Counted from the stretch's first letter, positions 41,792 through 51,172 are shown. The stretch: 64,000 bases of DNA from Thermoleophilaceae bacterium (GCA_040901445.1 JBBDYQ010000002.1:372001-436000), one strand, 5' to 3'. The notes: a model not told the origin generated them from the sequence alone. Translations and numbers: made by a program.

Positions 41792-43321
41792 ATGCGCAGA
41801 CTTGCTGCCGTCCTGGTGCCGGCCGTCCTGGCGGCGGTCCCGGGACCGGCCGTCGCGGACGCCTCAGCCACGGCGGCGCAGTGCGCCGGCCCGGCGCCCG
41901 GCGGCGAGTGGCCAGTCTTCGGCCAGGACTTGCGCAACTCGCGCGCGCAGCCCGGCGAGCACACGATCAACGCCTCCAACGCCAGCTCCCTCGAGCCCCA
42001 CTTCATCTTCAACACGGAGGAACACGGCGCGGGCGTGGTGCACGCCACGCCCGTCATCGCCGACGGCTGCATCTACTTCGGCACCGGAGCCGCGCCTCCG
42101 CGTGGCCAGCCGCCCGAGGAGGCCACCAACAGCGCGTGGATGCACGCGCTCAATGCCGAGAGCGGTGACGTCGTGTGGCAGCGGAAGCTCGACGTGAACG
42201 ACCCCGGGCTGCTCTGTAGCGGGATCAACGGCTCCACGCCGGTGGTCGGCGGCCGCGTCTTCGCTGTGGTCAGCCAGTCCGGCCGACCGTACGCCGTGGC
42301 GCTCGACCAGCAGACCGGCGAGGTGCTGTGGCGCAGCGTCATCGACGAGACGCCGCAGGTGTACAACTGCGGCGGCCCGGTGGTCTTCGACGGCCTCGTG
42401 CTCGCTCCCTTCACCGGCGACCAGACCGGCCCGGCCAACAGGGGCGGCTATGCGATCTTCAACGCGGAGACCGGCGAGCAGCTCGCCAAGCAGTACACGA
42501 TCCCCGACGATGACTTCGAGGCGGGGTACAAGGGCGGCGGCATCTGGACCACGCCCGCGGTGGACGCCGAGCGGAAGTACGCCTACGCGGGCACCGCCAA
42601 CCCCGACGCCGGCAGCCCCGAGCACCCCCGCACGAACTCGATCGTGAAGATCGACCTCCACCGCGGGCGCGAGACGTTCGGGCAGATCGTCGCCTCGTAC
42701 AAGGGCAACCCGGACCGCTACGTCCAAGGTCTGGAGGAGACGCCCTTCCCGTGCGACCCCGACCACCGCCTGTCGCCGTACATCCGGTCCGTGCTGTGCG
42801 CGCAGATGGACCTCGACTTCGGAGCCTCGCCGAACCTGTTCGAGGGCCCGGACGGCGGGCTGCGCGTGGGCGCGGCCCAGAAGTCGGGCGTGTTCCACGT
42901 GGCCAACGCAGACTCGATGGAGCGGGTGTGGACGACGATCATCTCTCCGCCGGTCTTCTACGGAAACGGCTCGACCGCGGCAACCGACGGCGAGTCGCTG
43001 TTCGTGGCGCCCAGCCCGCCGGGCCACATCTTCCGGCTCGACGCCGACACGGGCGGCTACCGCTGGCTGATGCCGCTTCTCGACGCCATCCACTACCAGG
43101 CCGTGACGTACGCCAACGGCCTGGTCTTCGTCAACGACGCCAAGGGCTTCCTGCACGTGTTCGCGGCCGACACTGGAGTGCTCGTCGCGCTGCGCTCGAT
43201 CGGCGCCGACACCGGCAAGCTCTTCTACGCCGAGGAGAGCAGCGGCTCAACGGCCGTGGCGCGGAACACCGTCTACACCGCCGCTTCGAACTTCCTCGTC
43301 GCCTACCGCCCCAGGCCGTAG
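41792..43321 (+). CDS. Secreted PQQ-type beta-propeller protein
   Basis: 509 residues from ATG 41792, with signal peptide (MRRLAAVLVPAVLAAVPGPA). Repeats with the PQQ-enzyme tryptophan docking pattern occur along its length: NAESGDVVWQRKLDV, DQQTGEVLWRSVI, DADTGGYRWLMPL, DSMERVWTTI. EWPVFGQDLRNSRAQPGEHT is the usual N-terminal strand. It may be a quinoprotein-like polyvinyl-alcohol or alcohol dehydrogenase relative; a PQQ site cannot be verified. An ATG at 41756 is an alternative start. Confidence 0.85.
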   Translation: MRRLAAVLVPAVLAAVPGPAVADASATAAQCAGPAPGGEWPVFGQDLRNSRAQPGEHTINASNASSLEPHFIFNTEEHGAGVVHATPVIADGCIYFGTGAAPPRGQPPEEATNSAWMHALNAESGDVVWQRKLDVNDPGLLCSGINGSTPVVGGRVFAVVSQSGRPYAVALDQQTGEVLWRSVIDETPQVYNCGGPVVFDGLVLAPFTGDQTGPANRGGYAIFNAETGEQLAKQYTIPDDDFEAGYKGGGIWTTPAVDAERKYAYAGTANPDAGSPEHPRTNSIVKIDLHRGRETFGQIVASYKGNPDRYVQGLEETPFPCDPDHRLSPYIRSVLCAQMDLDFGASPNLFEGPDGGLRVGAAQKSGVFHVANADSMERVWTTIISPPVFYGNGSTAATDGESLFVAPSPPGHIFRLDADTGGYRWLMPLLDAIHYQAVTYANGLVFVNDAKGFLHVFAADTGVLVALRSIGADTGKLFYAEESSGSTAVARNTVYTAASNFLVAYRPRP

Positions 43322-43531
43322 ACGCCGCGCCCAGTGCTCGCGTGCTGAGGCGTTGGTTCCACATATGGCTCGGGCTGGTACCGACGACATCGGCCCGCTC
43401 GTCGACGGCAGAGGCGCTCGGCCCGGCGCCTCACTTTCAAGCGGGGCCCAGCCTGCCGCGAGTTCCGCCTCGTCGACACCCGCTGCAGCACGTTGCCTGA
43501 CGGAGGGATTCCCGGAGGCGGAAGCCCTCTT

Positions 43532-43569
43532 TGTCTCATGTCCCGAGACATGAGACAGAGTGCTAGTCT
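43532..43569 (+). promoter_or_regulatory. Large perfect palindrome and promoter of HTH/nucleotidyltransferase pair
   Basis: TGTCTCATGTC-CCGA-GACATGAGACA (43532-43557) is a perfect 11-bp dyad. An extended -10 box TGCTAGTCT (43561-43569) follows and the ATG is at 43576. The operator covers the -35 and spacer, the expected layout for an antitoxin that represses its own operon. The preceding 43322-43531 holds nothing I can identify. Confidence 0.65.
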
Positions 43570-43575
43570 CTTCCC

Positions 43576-44094
43576 ATGCTCAATGGCCAGGATGTCGTCG
43601 TGCTCCTAAAGCTTGCCGGCCATGGCGAGGATTGGACCGTCCGTTCGCTTGCGGCCGATCTTGGAATTCCGCACGCAGGAGTCCACCGCTCGCTACAGCG
43701 CCTCGCCACGGCGGGCCTTTACGACCTCGACCGCCGCCGAACGAACCTCAGCCAGGCGGAGGAGTTTCTAGTTCATGCGGTGAAGTATCTGTTTCCCCCC
43801 GAACCGGGCGGCGAGACACGCGGGATGCCTACCGCCTGGGCGGCTTCACCACTCGCGGACGAACTGGCACCGCAGAATGGCCTGCCCCCTGTCTGGCCGG
43901 ATCCCAAAGGTCGCCAGCGCGGCATCGCGGTTGTTCCGCTTCACCGGACTGCGCCGACGCTCGCACGCCGCGATCCCGCCCTGGCCGAACGTTTGGCTCT
44001 GATCGACGCCATCCGCATGGGCGACGCCCGTCTCCGGGGGATCGCCGGCAAGCTGCTGGTAGAACGACTCGCCCGATCGTCGCAAGCCACGTGA
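43576..44094 (+). CDS. HTH protein, putative antitoxin
   Basis: 172 residues. A winged HTH lies at 8-55 (VVVLLKLAGHGEDWTVRSLA, ADLGIPHAGVHRSLQRLATA), then AEEFLVHAVKYLFPPEPGGE and a Pro-rich link. It is coupled to a nucleotidyltransferase gene through a GTGA overlap. This arrangement, MarR/AbiEi-like HTH then nucleotidyltransferase, is a widespread toxin-antitoxin pair. The sequence is unrelated to the XRE antitoxin at 26813. Confidence 0.78.
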   Translation: MLNGQDVVVLLKLAGHGEDWTVRSLAADLGIPHAGVHRSLQRLATAGLYDLDRRRTNLSQAEEFLVHAVKYLFPPEPGGETRGMPTAWAASPLADELAPQNGLPPVWPDPKGRQRGIAVVPLHRTAPTLARRDPALAERLALIDAIRMGDARLRGIAGKLLVERLARSSQAT

Positions 44095-44780
44095 GCATCG
44101 CGCTCCTTGAGCTTGCCGCCGACGCGCTCGGTGAACTGATCGAAGATGTCGTCTTCGTCGGCGGAGCGACCTTGACGTTGTGGATCACTGACCCCGGTGC
44201 GCCGCCGCTTCGCCCGACCAAAGACGTCGACGTCGTGGTCGAGGTGACGACACGCACCGCCTTCCACGAGTTTGAGCGGCGACTCCGTTCTCACAGCTTC
44301 TCCGAGGACCAGGAGGACGGTGTGGTCTGTCGGTGGCGACACCCCAATGGGCTCATCCTCGATGCCATGCCCTCCGACCCGAGCATCCTCGGTTTCGCGA
44401 ACCAATGGCAGGGCCAAGCCATCCCCCACGCGGCGTCTTGCAACCTTCCGTCGGGTGTTGCCATCCGCGCCGCATCTCCGCCGTATCTCCTGGCCACGAA
44501 GATCGAAGCATTCAAGGGGCGGGGAAGGGGTGACTATCTGGGAAGCCGAGACTTCGCCGACATCATCGCGCTCGTCGACGGGCGCGAGGAGCTCATCGAC
44601 GAGGTCGGCGCGGCGCTGCCGGACGTGCAGACCTACCTCGCAGCCGAACTTCGTGAACTCCTTGGCGACCCGCGATTCCCTGACGGAATCTTCGCCGCCC
44701 TCCGACCGGATGCGGCAAGCCAAGCGCGGGCCGAAACAGTCATTCTGCCCCGCCTGCGCGCTCTTGGCGCGTCGCGTTGA
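44091..44780 (+). CDS. Nucleotidyltransferase-fold protein, putative AbiEii-like toxin
   Basis: 229 residues from GTG 44091. Core motif VVFVGGATLTLWITDPGAPP then LRPTKDVDVVVEV (GG plus DVDV acidic pair), then ILGFANQWQGQAI, SPPYLLATKIEAFKGRGRGD and SRDFADIIALVDGREELIDE. Closest in layout to AbiEii/DUF1814 toxins. The next feature, 54 bp downstream, is the tRNA-Arg fragment copy 3. Confidence 0.8.
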   Translation: MSIALLELAADALGELIEDVVFVGGATLTLWITDPGAPPLRPTKDVDVVVEVTTRTAFHEFERRLRSHSFSEDQEDGVVCRWRHPNGLILDAMPSDPSILGFANQWQGQAIPHAASCNLPSGVAIRAASPPYLLATKIEAFKGRGRGDYLGSRDFADIIALVDGREELIDEVGAALPDVQTYLAAELRELLGDPRFPDGIFAALRPDAASQARAETVILPRLRALGASR

Positions 44781-44832
44781 TTGCTGCCGGAGGCATCGGC
44801 GAGGCTCGCCAATGGATCTACAACGAAATGAG

Positions 44833-44980
<148 letters not shown>

Positions 44981-45026
44981 GTCCTGGGTCAGCCCGGCTT
45001 CCCGAGCTTCGCCCCAGCATTAGTCG

Positions 45027-47792
45027 CTAGTCGCTAGCGGCTAGTCGGGACCCTGGAACCCGGCCGAGCTGGTTACGCGATGTGATCTCGAGCTTGGTGA
45101 AGACCTTGTGCAGGTGGTATTCGACCGTGCGCGGGCTGATGAACAGCTGGGCGCCGATGTCGCGGTTGGAGAGCCCGTCGCGCGCGAGTCGGGCGATCTG
45201 CGCCTCCTGGGGTGTGAGGACGTCGCTGGTGTCCGCGCTGCGCCGGCGGGCGGTCTCGCCGGTGGCCAGGAGCTCGCGTTCGCTGCGCCCGGCGAACGCC
45301 TCGGCACCAATGCGGCTGAACGTGTCGTGGGCGGCTCGAAGTTGCTCGCGGGCGTCCACGCGGCGGTTCTCGCGACGCAGCCACTCGCCGTACACGAGCT
45401 GGGCGCGAGCGAGATGAACGGCGATTCGGCTGCGGCCGAGCCGTTCGATCGCCTCGCGGTAGAGAAGCTCGCCTGCTTCGCCGTCGGTAAGCAGCGCCTC
45501 TGACCGGGCCCGAACGCCGAGCGCCCAGTCCGTGCCGCTCGCACGTGTACGTTCTTCGAGTTGGCGCAGGGCCTCAGATGCGACGTCGTGGGCGTCGGTT
45601 CGGGCGCCCGCCTCGACCAGCTCGACAAGCGCCCAGCCGTAGAAACCGAGATCCTCGTACGTGCACGCGCGCTGCGCGGCGGCGAGGGCGTCCTGGTAGC
45701 GGCCGAGGCCGTTGTAGAGGACGGCTGTCGCGTAGTGGGCCAAGCCGATCGCTCTTCCCTCGCCCCTGGCGGTCGCGTCTTGGATGGCCGACTCGATGGC
45801 ACGCAGCGCGGTCGCCTCCTCGCCGCGCCAAGCGAGGAGCACCAGCGACGCATACCTCAGCGGCGCGCTCCCGGTTCCCTCGGTGATCGCATCGGCCTCC
45901 TCGATCAGCGCCGCCGCAGCGACGAACTCTCCGGCGTGCAAGTGAACGCAGGCGCGGTAACTCAGCGCGATCGGAAGGACGGCAAGCGCACCAGCCTCAC
46001 GAGCGAAGCTGACCGCGCGACTTGCCAGCTCATGCCAGGTCTCGTCCTCCCACAATTCAGGCGCGAGGGGTTCCGGTGTGACGGGGCAGCCAGTCCACAG
46101 CCACCGCAGCTCGTCGTCACCGCCGGCCTTCCTTTCGGCCAATGCATGCAGCGCTCCCTTGAGCGCTGGCACGGCCTCCCCGTATGGCGCGGTGAATCGC
46201 TTCGCCAGCCCGTCCAGGAGTAGGTCGACTGGACGCGGCGGGCGCGGTCCGGGCGGCGCCGCGCGGGCCGCCTCCGCCACTTGCCCAACGCCGCCGGCGC
46301 TGCTCTCACGGCCGGCGAAGATCACGGCTCCGAACGCGTCCAGATAAGTCTCACGCGCGGCCGCGGCGTCAAGCGGTTCGAACCGTTTGGCGGCGTCCAG
46401 CAGCAATGGCGAGACATCACTTCCGCGCTTTTGGGCGAACTCGATCTGGCCCCGAAGTCGCTGTAGGCGCGCGCGCCGAACCTCGTCGAGCGGGGCAAGC
46501 TCGGCGCCCGCGAGCAGCGCTTGCGCCGCTTCCGGCGCGCCTGCATCCAGCTTGGCCTGCGCGGCCGCGAGCGCTCGCGCGGCACGACGTGCAGGATCGG
46601 GAGTCAACTCGGCTGCCCGCCCCAGAAACGCGGCGGCGGCTGCGAGGCCACCGCGACCCCGCGCCCGGTCGGCGCAGCGCTCCAGCTCGCCGGCAACCTC
46701 CTCCTCGAGACCAGCCGCCGCCTGCGAACGGTGCCACGCCCGTCGATCGGGGTCAGCCTCGGGATCGGTCGCCTCCGCCAGCGCGCGATGCACCTGCCGA
46801 CGGTCGTGTAGGGCTGCCGCCCGGTAGACCGCCGACCGTACCAGCGGATGCTGGAACCGCACGCGGGCACCGAGCTCGATCAGGCCGGCGGCCTCGGCCG
46901 GCGCGACCGCGTCCGCTCCGACCCCCAGCCGCTCGGCAGCACGCCAGAGCAGGGTTACATCACCGATCGGCTCCGCCGCCGCCGTCAGCACCAGGCGCTG
47001 CGAATCGGGCGGTAGCGATTCAAACCGGCGCAGGAAGCTCTGCTCGATCCGGCCCACCAACGGCCCCGCGCCGGGAAGGGCGAACCCGCCCGCCAGCTCC
47101 GCTGGCGTCAAGCCACGTGGCAGTTCCAGCAGCGCGAGTGGGTTGCCGCGTGCCTCGGCGATGATCCGGTCCCGGACCGGCTCGTCCACCGGTCCGCGCA
47201 GCGCCGAGGCGAGCAACGTCCGTGCATCGCCGTCACCAACGCCCTCGACGACGAGCTCCGGTAGTCCGCTGAGCTCCTCGCCGGGGTCGCGGGTCACGAA
47301 CAGGACCGCGACTGACTCGGCCAGCAGCCGGCGCGCGACGAACGCGAGCGCCAGCGCCGAAACCTCGTCCAGCCACTGCGCATCGTCGACCACGCAGAGC
47401 AGCGGCCGCTCCTCGGCCACCTCCGACAGCAGGCTCAGCACCGCCAAACCGACCACGAACCGATCGGGCGCTTCCCCGTCGCTCAGCCCAAACGCCACCC
47501 GCAGCGCCTCGCGCTGCGGAGCCGGCAGGTGCTCCAGCCGGCCGAGCAGCGGCGCACACAGTTGCTGAAGCGCGGCGAACGGAAGCTCCATCTCCGACTC
47601 GACCCCCACAGCCCGAACGAGCCGAAGGTCTGGAGCCGACCCGATCGCGTAGTCGAGCAGAGCGGTCTTGCCCACGCCCGCCTCGCCGCGGAGCACGAGC
47701 ACGCGGCTCTCACCGGTGCGCACCGCGGCCAGCAGCCGGGCGAGCGCCGCGCACTCTGCCTCGCGTCCCCTCAGGGTGGTCTGGGTGGCCAT
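45027..47792 (-). CDS. LAL-type LuxR family ATP-binding transcriptional regulator
   Basis: 921 residues, standard for the large LAL class. The N-terminal P-loop is LRGEAGVGKTALLDYAIGSA near 35, Walker B-like LLCVVDDAQWLDEVSALALA near 130. A long TPR-like helical middle follows, with C-terminal LuxR HTH LTPQEAQIARLARDGLSNRD then IGAQLFISPRTVEYHLHKVF. It is probably an inducer-sensing activator. No adjacent pathway points to its regulon; it stands alone beside the att site. Confidence 0.94.
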   Translation of the reverse strand: MATQTTLRGREAECAALARLLAAVRTGESRVLVLRGEAGVGKTALLDYAIGSAPDLRLVRAVGVESEMELPFAALQQLCAPLLGRLEHLPAPQREALRVAFGLSDGEAPDRFVVGLAVLSLLSEVAEERPLLCVVDDAQWLDEVSALALAFVARRLLAESVAVLFVTRDPGEELSGLPELVVEGVGDGDARTLLASALRGPVDEPVRDRIIAEARGNPLALLELPRGLTPAELAGGFALPGAGPLVGRIEQSFLRRFESLPPDSQRLVLTAAAEPIGDVTLLWRAAERLGVGADAVAPAEAAGLIELGARVRFQHPLVRSAVYRAAALHDRRQVHRALAEATDPEADPDRRAWHRSQAAAGLEEEVAGELERCADRARGRGGLAAAAAFLGRAAELTPDPARRAARALAAAQAKLDAGAPEAAQALLAGAELAPLDEVRRARLQRLRGQIEFAQKRGSDVSPLLLDAAKRFEPLDAAAARETYLDAFGAVIFAGRESSAGGVGQVAEAARAAPPGPRPPRPVDLLLDGLAKRFTAPYGEAVPALKGALHALAERKAGGDDELRWLWTGCPVTPEPLAPELWEDETWHELASRAVSFAREAGALAVLPIALSYRACVHLHAGEFVAAAALIEEADAITEGTGSAPLRYASLVLLAWRGEEATALRAIESAIQDATARGEGRAIGLAHYATAVLYNGLGRYQDALAAAQRACTYEDLGFYGWALVELVEAGARTDAHDVASEALRQLEERTRASGTDWALGVRARSEALLTDGEAGELLYREAIERLGRSRIAVHLARAQLVYGEWLRRENRRVDAREQLRAAHDTFSRIGAEAFAGRSERELLATGETARRRSADTSDVLTPQEAQIARLARDGLSNRDIGAQLFISPRTVEYHLHKVFTKLEITSRNQLGRVPGSRLAASD

Positions 47793-47860
47793 CCGCGCGA
47801 CGCCAAAGCTACACGCAGGGCTTTTGGCTGGCGCTGCGACTTGCGACTCAGGCTGGCGCC

Positions 47861-48079
47861 TTGGCCGATGCGAGGACGCTCCGCCTCCGGGACCTCACGG
47901 TAAGGCCCACACCCATGGGCGAGTTCCGCGACTTCGACGGGGCGCTCCAGATCGGACAGACTTTGGCGGAGTCGCGGGCCGCGGTCGAGACGTATCCGGC
48001 CCCGTTGGGGACCGCCACCTCCCCCTCAAGCAAGCGTCGCCAGCTGCAAGTCGGACAACTTCGGACTAGCTGGAGCTGA
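47861..48079 (+). pseudogene. Probable fragment of a YceI-family gene
   Basis: Within this frame, MGEFRDFDGALQIGQTLAES followed by RAAVE (from 47915) aligns well with RGEFKQFDGTLEIGEEVSTS of the intact YceI at 48125. Nothing YceI-like precedes or follows it, and the sequence then turns Ser/Arg-rich. It is read on the opposite strand to the intact gene, 100-200 bp away, so an inverted partial duplicate is likely. Confidence 0.4.
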
Positions 48080-48124
48080 CGCCGGGCGGTCTAGAAGCGC
48101 CGAAGCCGACGACCCTCGCGGCCG

Positions 48125-48676
48125 CTATGCATGTTTGGTGGCGGAGAGTTCGAGCGCGAGCGTGACCTTGTCGGCGACGACCAGATTGCCGCTGCCCAGC
48201 GCCTGCTGGAGCTTCATCCCGTAGTCGCCTCGTGAGAGCTGGCCGGTGATTCCGAGCCCAACGCGCTCGTGGCCCCAGGGGTCCCGCTCGGTTCCGCCCA
48301 CCTCCGCGTGCAAGACGATCTCGTTGCTGACACCGTGGATGGTCAGCCGACCAGTGACTCGGAACTCCTCGTCGTCGAGGGGCTCAATCTTCGTGGACTC
48401 AAACGCGATCTCGGGAAACTGTGCGGCGTCGAAGAAGTCGGGCGAGCGCAGATGGTCATCACGGTCGGTCTCGCGGGTGTCGATCGAGGCGACCTTGACG
48501 GTGCCGTAGGCCTTCGACGTCGACACCTCCTCGCCGATCTCGAGCGTGCCGTCGAACTGCTTGAACTCGCCGCGGACGGTGGAGATTCCCAAGTGCTTGA
48601 TGGCAAAGCCGACGTAGGAATGGGCCGGATCCACGACCCATGTTCCGGTGGGTATCAGGGTGATGCCAGCGGTCAT
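48125..48676 (-). CDS. YceI family protein (copy 2)
   Basis: 183 residues, same length as copy 1. TGTWVVDPAHSYVGFAIKHL, STVRGEFKQFDGTLEIGEEV, DTRETDRDDHLRSPDFFDAA and GRLTIHGVSNEIVLHAEVGG. The start ATG 48676 follows AAGGAGG. No TTGC-N4-GCAA operator is visible upstream, so it is probably not under the MarR regulator that controls copy 1. Confidence 0.93.
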   Translation of the reverse strand: MTAGITLIPTGTWVVDPAHSYVGFAIKHLGISTVRGEFKQFDGTLEIGEEVSTSKAYGTVKVASIDTRETDRDDHLRSPDFFDAAQFPEIAFESTKIEPLDDEEFRVTGRLTIHGVSNEIVLHAEVGGTERDPWGHERVGLGITGQLSRGDYGMKLQQALGSGNLVVADKVTLALELSATKHA

Positions 48677-48890
48677 TCGTAAAACCTCCTTGATGTTCAT
48701 CGATTCCGCGGGAAACGCAGCCAGAACGGGAACAGGCTCGTTGAGGAGCATGCGATTTGCCGCTCGTCAGGGAGCGTGGCCGCCCACCTCGATCGTTGCC
48801 GAGTCCCTCAACGCGCGCGAGCGCTTCTGGCTATCGCGACATAGGGGAGACCTATCTACAGCGGCCGTACCGTGGCGAACATCGTCGACG

Positions 48891-49049
48891 ATGTCCGTCC
48901 GCCTCACCACCAAGGTCAGGGAGAACCCGTTACGGCGTGCCTACGCGGCCTACGGACAGAACAGCCGCGTCGGGAAGATCCTCGAGATCCACGACGAGAC
49001 CCCCGGCCGGATCCACGTCGTCCTCATCCGGCGGGCGATCGGGTTCTGA
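48891..49049 (+). CDS. Small hypothetical protein coupled to rraA
   Basis: 52 residues: MSVRLTTKVRENPLRRAYAA, YGQNSRVGKILEIHDETPGR, IHVVLIRRAIGF. The stop overlaps the rraA start (TGATG). Composition is balanced and beta-rich at the end, so it may be real; it could also be the 3' end of a degraded gene. No family is recognised. Confidence 0.4.
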   Translation: MSVRLTTKVRENPLRRAYAAYGQNSRVGKILEIHDETPGRIHVVLIRRAIGF

Positions 49050-49711
49050 TGCTGCGCGAGGCAGTCGAGGGCCTCCGCTGCGCGGACATCGTCGACGCGA
49101 TCGGCCGCCTGCACCGGCACCGCTGCCACATCCTCGACCTGGTGACCCCGACCCCCGGCCGTGTTCTGTTCGGGCCGGCCGTGACGATCTCGTACTTCCC
49201 GCGTTGCTCGGCTGCGCTCGACCCCGAGCGCTACAACCTCGCGGAGCTCTTCTACGACGCGGTCGGTGACTCGCCCGCCGGCAAGGTCCTGGTGCTGGCG
49301 AGCAACGGCTACACCGACGCGTCGATGGGCGGCGGCACCAAGCTCGCGCGGCTCCAGCACCACGGGCTCGCGGGGGTGCTCACCGACGGCAGGCTGCGCG
49401 ACTTCGCCGAGCTCCGCGAGTACGACTTCGCGGCGTACTGTGCCGGCGAGGCGACCCGCTGGGGAGGGGATCTCGTCACCCCGCATCAGGCGAACGTGCC
49501 GGTGGTGCTGCGCGGCGTCGGCGTGATGCCCGGCGGATACGTGTTCGCAGACGACTCGGGTGCGGCCGTGATCCCGGCGGCCGAAGTCGAGCAGGTAATC
49601 GAGGGCGCACGCGTCGTGCAGCGAGAGGACGCGAGTTCTCGCGAGAGGATCGCGACCGAGCGACTCGGCCGGGCGGCAACCAGGGACTCGCACGGGCGCG
49701 ACCGCCGATAG
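49049..49711 (+). CDS. RraA family protein
   Basis: 220 residues with the RraA/HMG-aldolase fold: LRCADIVDAIGRLHRHRCHI, LFGPAVTISYFPR, the glycine-rich GGGTKLARLQHHGLAGVLTD with GRLRDFAELRE, and PGGYVFADDSGAAVIPAAEV. The family includes RNase E regulators and 4-hydroxy-4-methyl-2-oxoglutarate aldolases. GxR-D residues of the aldolase site (GRLRD) are present, so an aldolase or decarboxylase role is plausible. Confidence 0.88.
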   Translation: MLREAVEGLRCADIVDAIGRLHRHRCHILDLVTPTPGRVLFGPAVTISYFPRCSAALDPERYNLAELFYDAVGDSPAGKVLVLASNGYTDASMGGGTKLARLQHHGLAGVLTDGRLRDFAELREYDFAAYCAGEATRWGGDLVTPHQANVPVVLRGVGVMPGGYVFADDSGAAVIPAAEVEQVIEGARVVQREDASSRERIATERLGRAATRDSHGRDRR

Positions 49712-49890
49712 GGCACGCGACCCCGAGGATTGACATGACGCTCCGCGATTCCCTCGAACGGCGTCCCCGCATCGCGGTCATCTAGTAAGGCGCCGGCGGC
49801 AACGTGCACGGTCATGGTCAGCGGCTGGCTAGGCCGGCCGCTGGCGCAGGAGCGTCGATCCAATCAACCCCAGGGTCGGGCGCCGACGTG

Positions 49891-50376
49891 TTACACAGTG
49901 TTGACGTCCTGGATCTGGTTGACGGCGACAGCCTCGAGCACGAGTCCGAAGGCGATCCCGAGCGCGATCGCGGCAATTGCGTTCGGGCGCCTACCGAGCA
50001 GCGACGTTGCGAGCGTTACGACAACCACGCCGAGGATCGCGGAGTTCAGCAGGTGCCAGATCAGCCCGAGTGCAACGGCCCAGAGCTCGAAGCTGCCGTG
50101 GAACCACTGCATTCCGAACAGGACGCTCGGAATAGGGGTGACGGTTGTCCAGAAGCTCGAGTCGATGCCCGGTGCTGCTGTGGGCTCCTGGGCGATCGCG
50201 CCGACCACCATCTGCCAGAGGGCCATGACCATCCCCGCGGCGACGCCGCCGATCGCCCCGGCCCTCAGCAGTGCACCGCCGATGCTCCTCGTGTCCGCAG
50301 CGCGAGGCGAGCCGCTGGCGTTGGTGACTGTGCGTCCCGCGCCGGGACCGGTGAGGACAGGCTTGTTGAGGGACAT
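49891..50376 (-). CDS. Four-helix membrane protein with cupin-like N-terminal leader
   Basis: 161 residues. Four hydrophobic segments (GGALLRAGAIGGVAAGMVMA; FELWAVALGLIWHLLNSAIL; VVVVTLATSLLG; AIAAIALGIAFGLVLEAVAV). The first 18 residues MSLNKPVLTGPGAGRTVT almost repeat the start of the cupin at 57656-58087, and the DNA around both starts is similar. No family is recognised. It may have acquired its start region by recombination. Confidence 0.7.
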   Translation of the reverse strand: MSLNKPVLTGPGAGRTVTNASGSPRAADTRSIGGALLRAGAIGGVAAGMVMALWQMVVGAIAQEPTAAPGIDSSFWTTVTPIPSVLFGMQWFHGSFELWAVALGLIWHLLNSAILGVVVVTLATSLLGRRPNAIAAIALGIAFGLVLEAVAVNQIQDVNTV

Positions 50377-50397
50377 GCGATTGCCTTCGTGTTTGGG

Positions 50398-50958
50398 CTA
50401 TTCCTTGCGAAGGTCCTCCGCTGCTTCTGGCTCGGCGGCTGGGTCGAGGGCTTCGGCGAGCAACGCGCGGATGGCAGTCTCAGTACGCCCGTGGTTGCCC
50501 TCGCCGATCTGCGTGTAGCGAATCTGGCCGGCGCCATCGATGAGGTACAGCGTCGGCCAGTACCGGTTTCCGTATGCGTTCCATGCGATGAAGTCGTTGT
50601 CGAGGCCGACGGGATATTCGAGCGCCTGCTCCCGCACGGCACGCTCGACGTTCTGAACGGACCGCTCGAATTCGAACTCGGGAGTGTGGACGCCGATGAC
50701 CGTGAAGTCGGGCTGGTACTGACTGTGGATCCGGCGCAGAAATGGGAGGGTGCGCTGGCAGTTCACGCACGCGAAGGTCCAGAACTCGAGCAGGACGACG
50801 CGGTCGCGAAGGGCCGCGAGCCTCAGAGGCTCGCCGTCCGACGTGTTGAACCACGGATCGACGCCGCCCAGTTCGGGGGCGCGGCCGAGGACGTCCAACC
50901 TACGCGCGGCATCCTCCTCCATCGGTGCGCGAGAGGTGTTTCGCGGAAGGAAGGTCAT
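50398..50958 (-). CDS. Thioredoxin-like (TlpA/redoxin) protein
   Basis: 186 residues. Redoxin fold with LRDRVVLLEFWTFACVNCQR and TLPFLRRIHSQYQ, active site CVNC near 66, and YWPTLYLIDGAGQIRYTQIG carrying the cis-Pro. It is DipZ/TlpA-C-terminal-like. No signal peptide is evident, so it may be cytoplasmic. It lies directly upstream of the four-helix membrane protein on the same strand. Confidence 0.9.
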   Translation of the reverse strand: MTFLPRNTSRAPMEEDAARRLDVLGRAPELGGVDPWFNTSDGEPLRLAALRDRVVLLEFWTFACVNCQRTLPFLRRIHSQYQPDFTVIGVHTPEFEFERSVQNVERAVREQALEYPVGLDNDFIAWNAYGNRYWPTLYLIDGAGQIRYTQIGEGNHGRTETAIRALLAEALDPAAEPEAAEDLRKE

Positions 50959-51172
50959 AACTCGGTTGATGGTGGCGGGCGGATGAGGTCACGGCGATCG
51001 CGTTGGGTGATCGCAAAATCACGTGCACCGATTGCCATCGCGACGCGGTCGGCGCCCTCGAGCTGCTCCCAGCTGCCTGACGACCCGGCGTAGGCCCGGG
51101 CAAGAAGACGAAGCTATTGAGCGATGCCGATTGCGTTCGAACCAGCCCGGATCCAGGCAGTAGGTTGATCCT

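Noticed and set aside
45021-45048. Four short TAGTCGC-like repeats at the end of the LuxR gene
   Set aside because: They lie within and just after the stop region of the gene and are too short and irregular to be a functional array.
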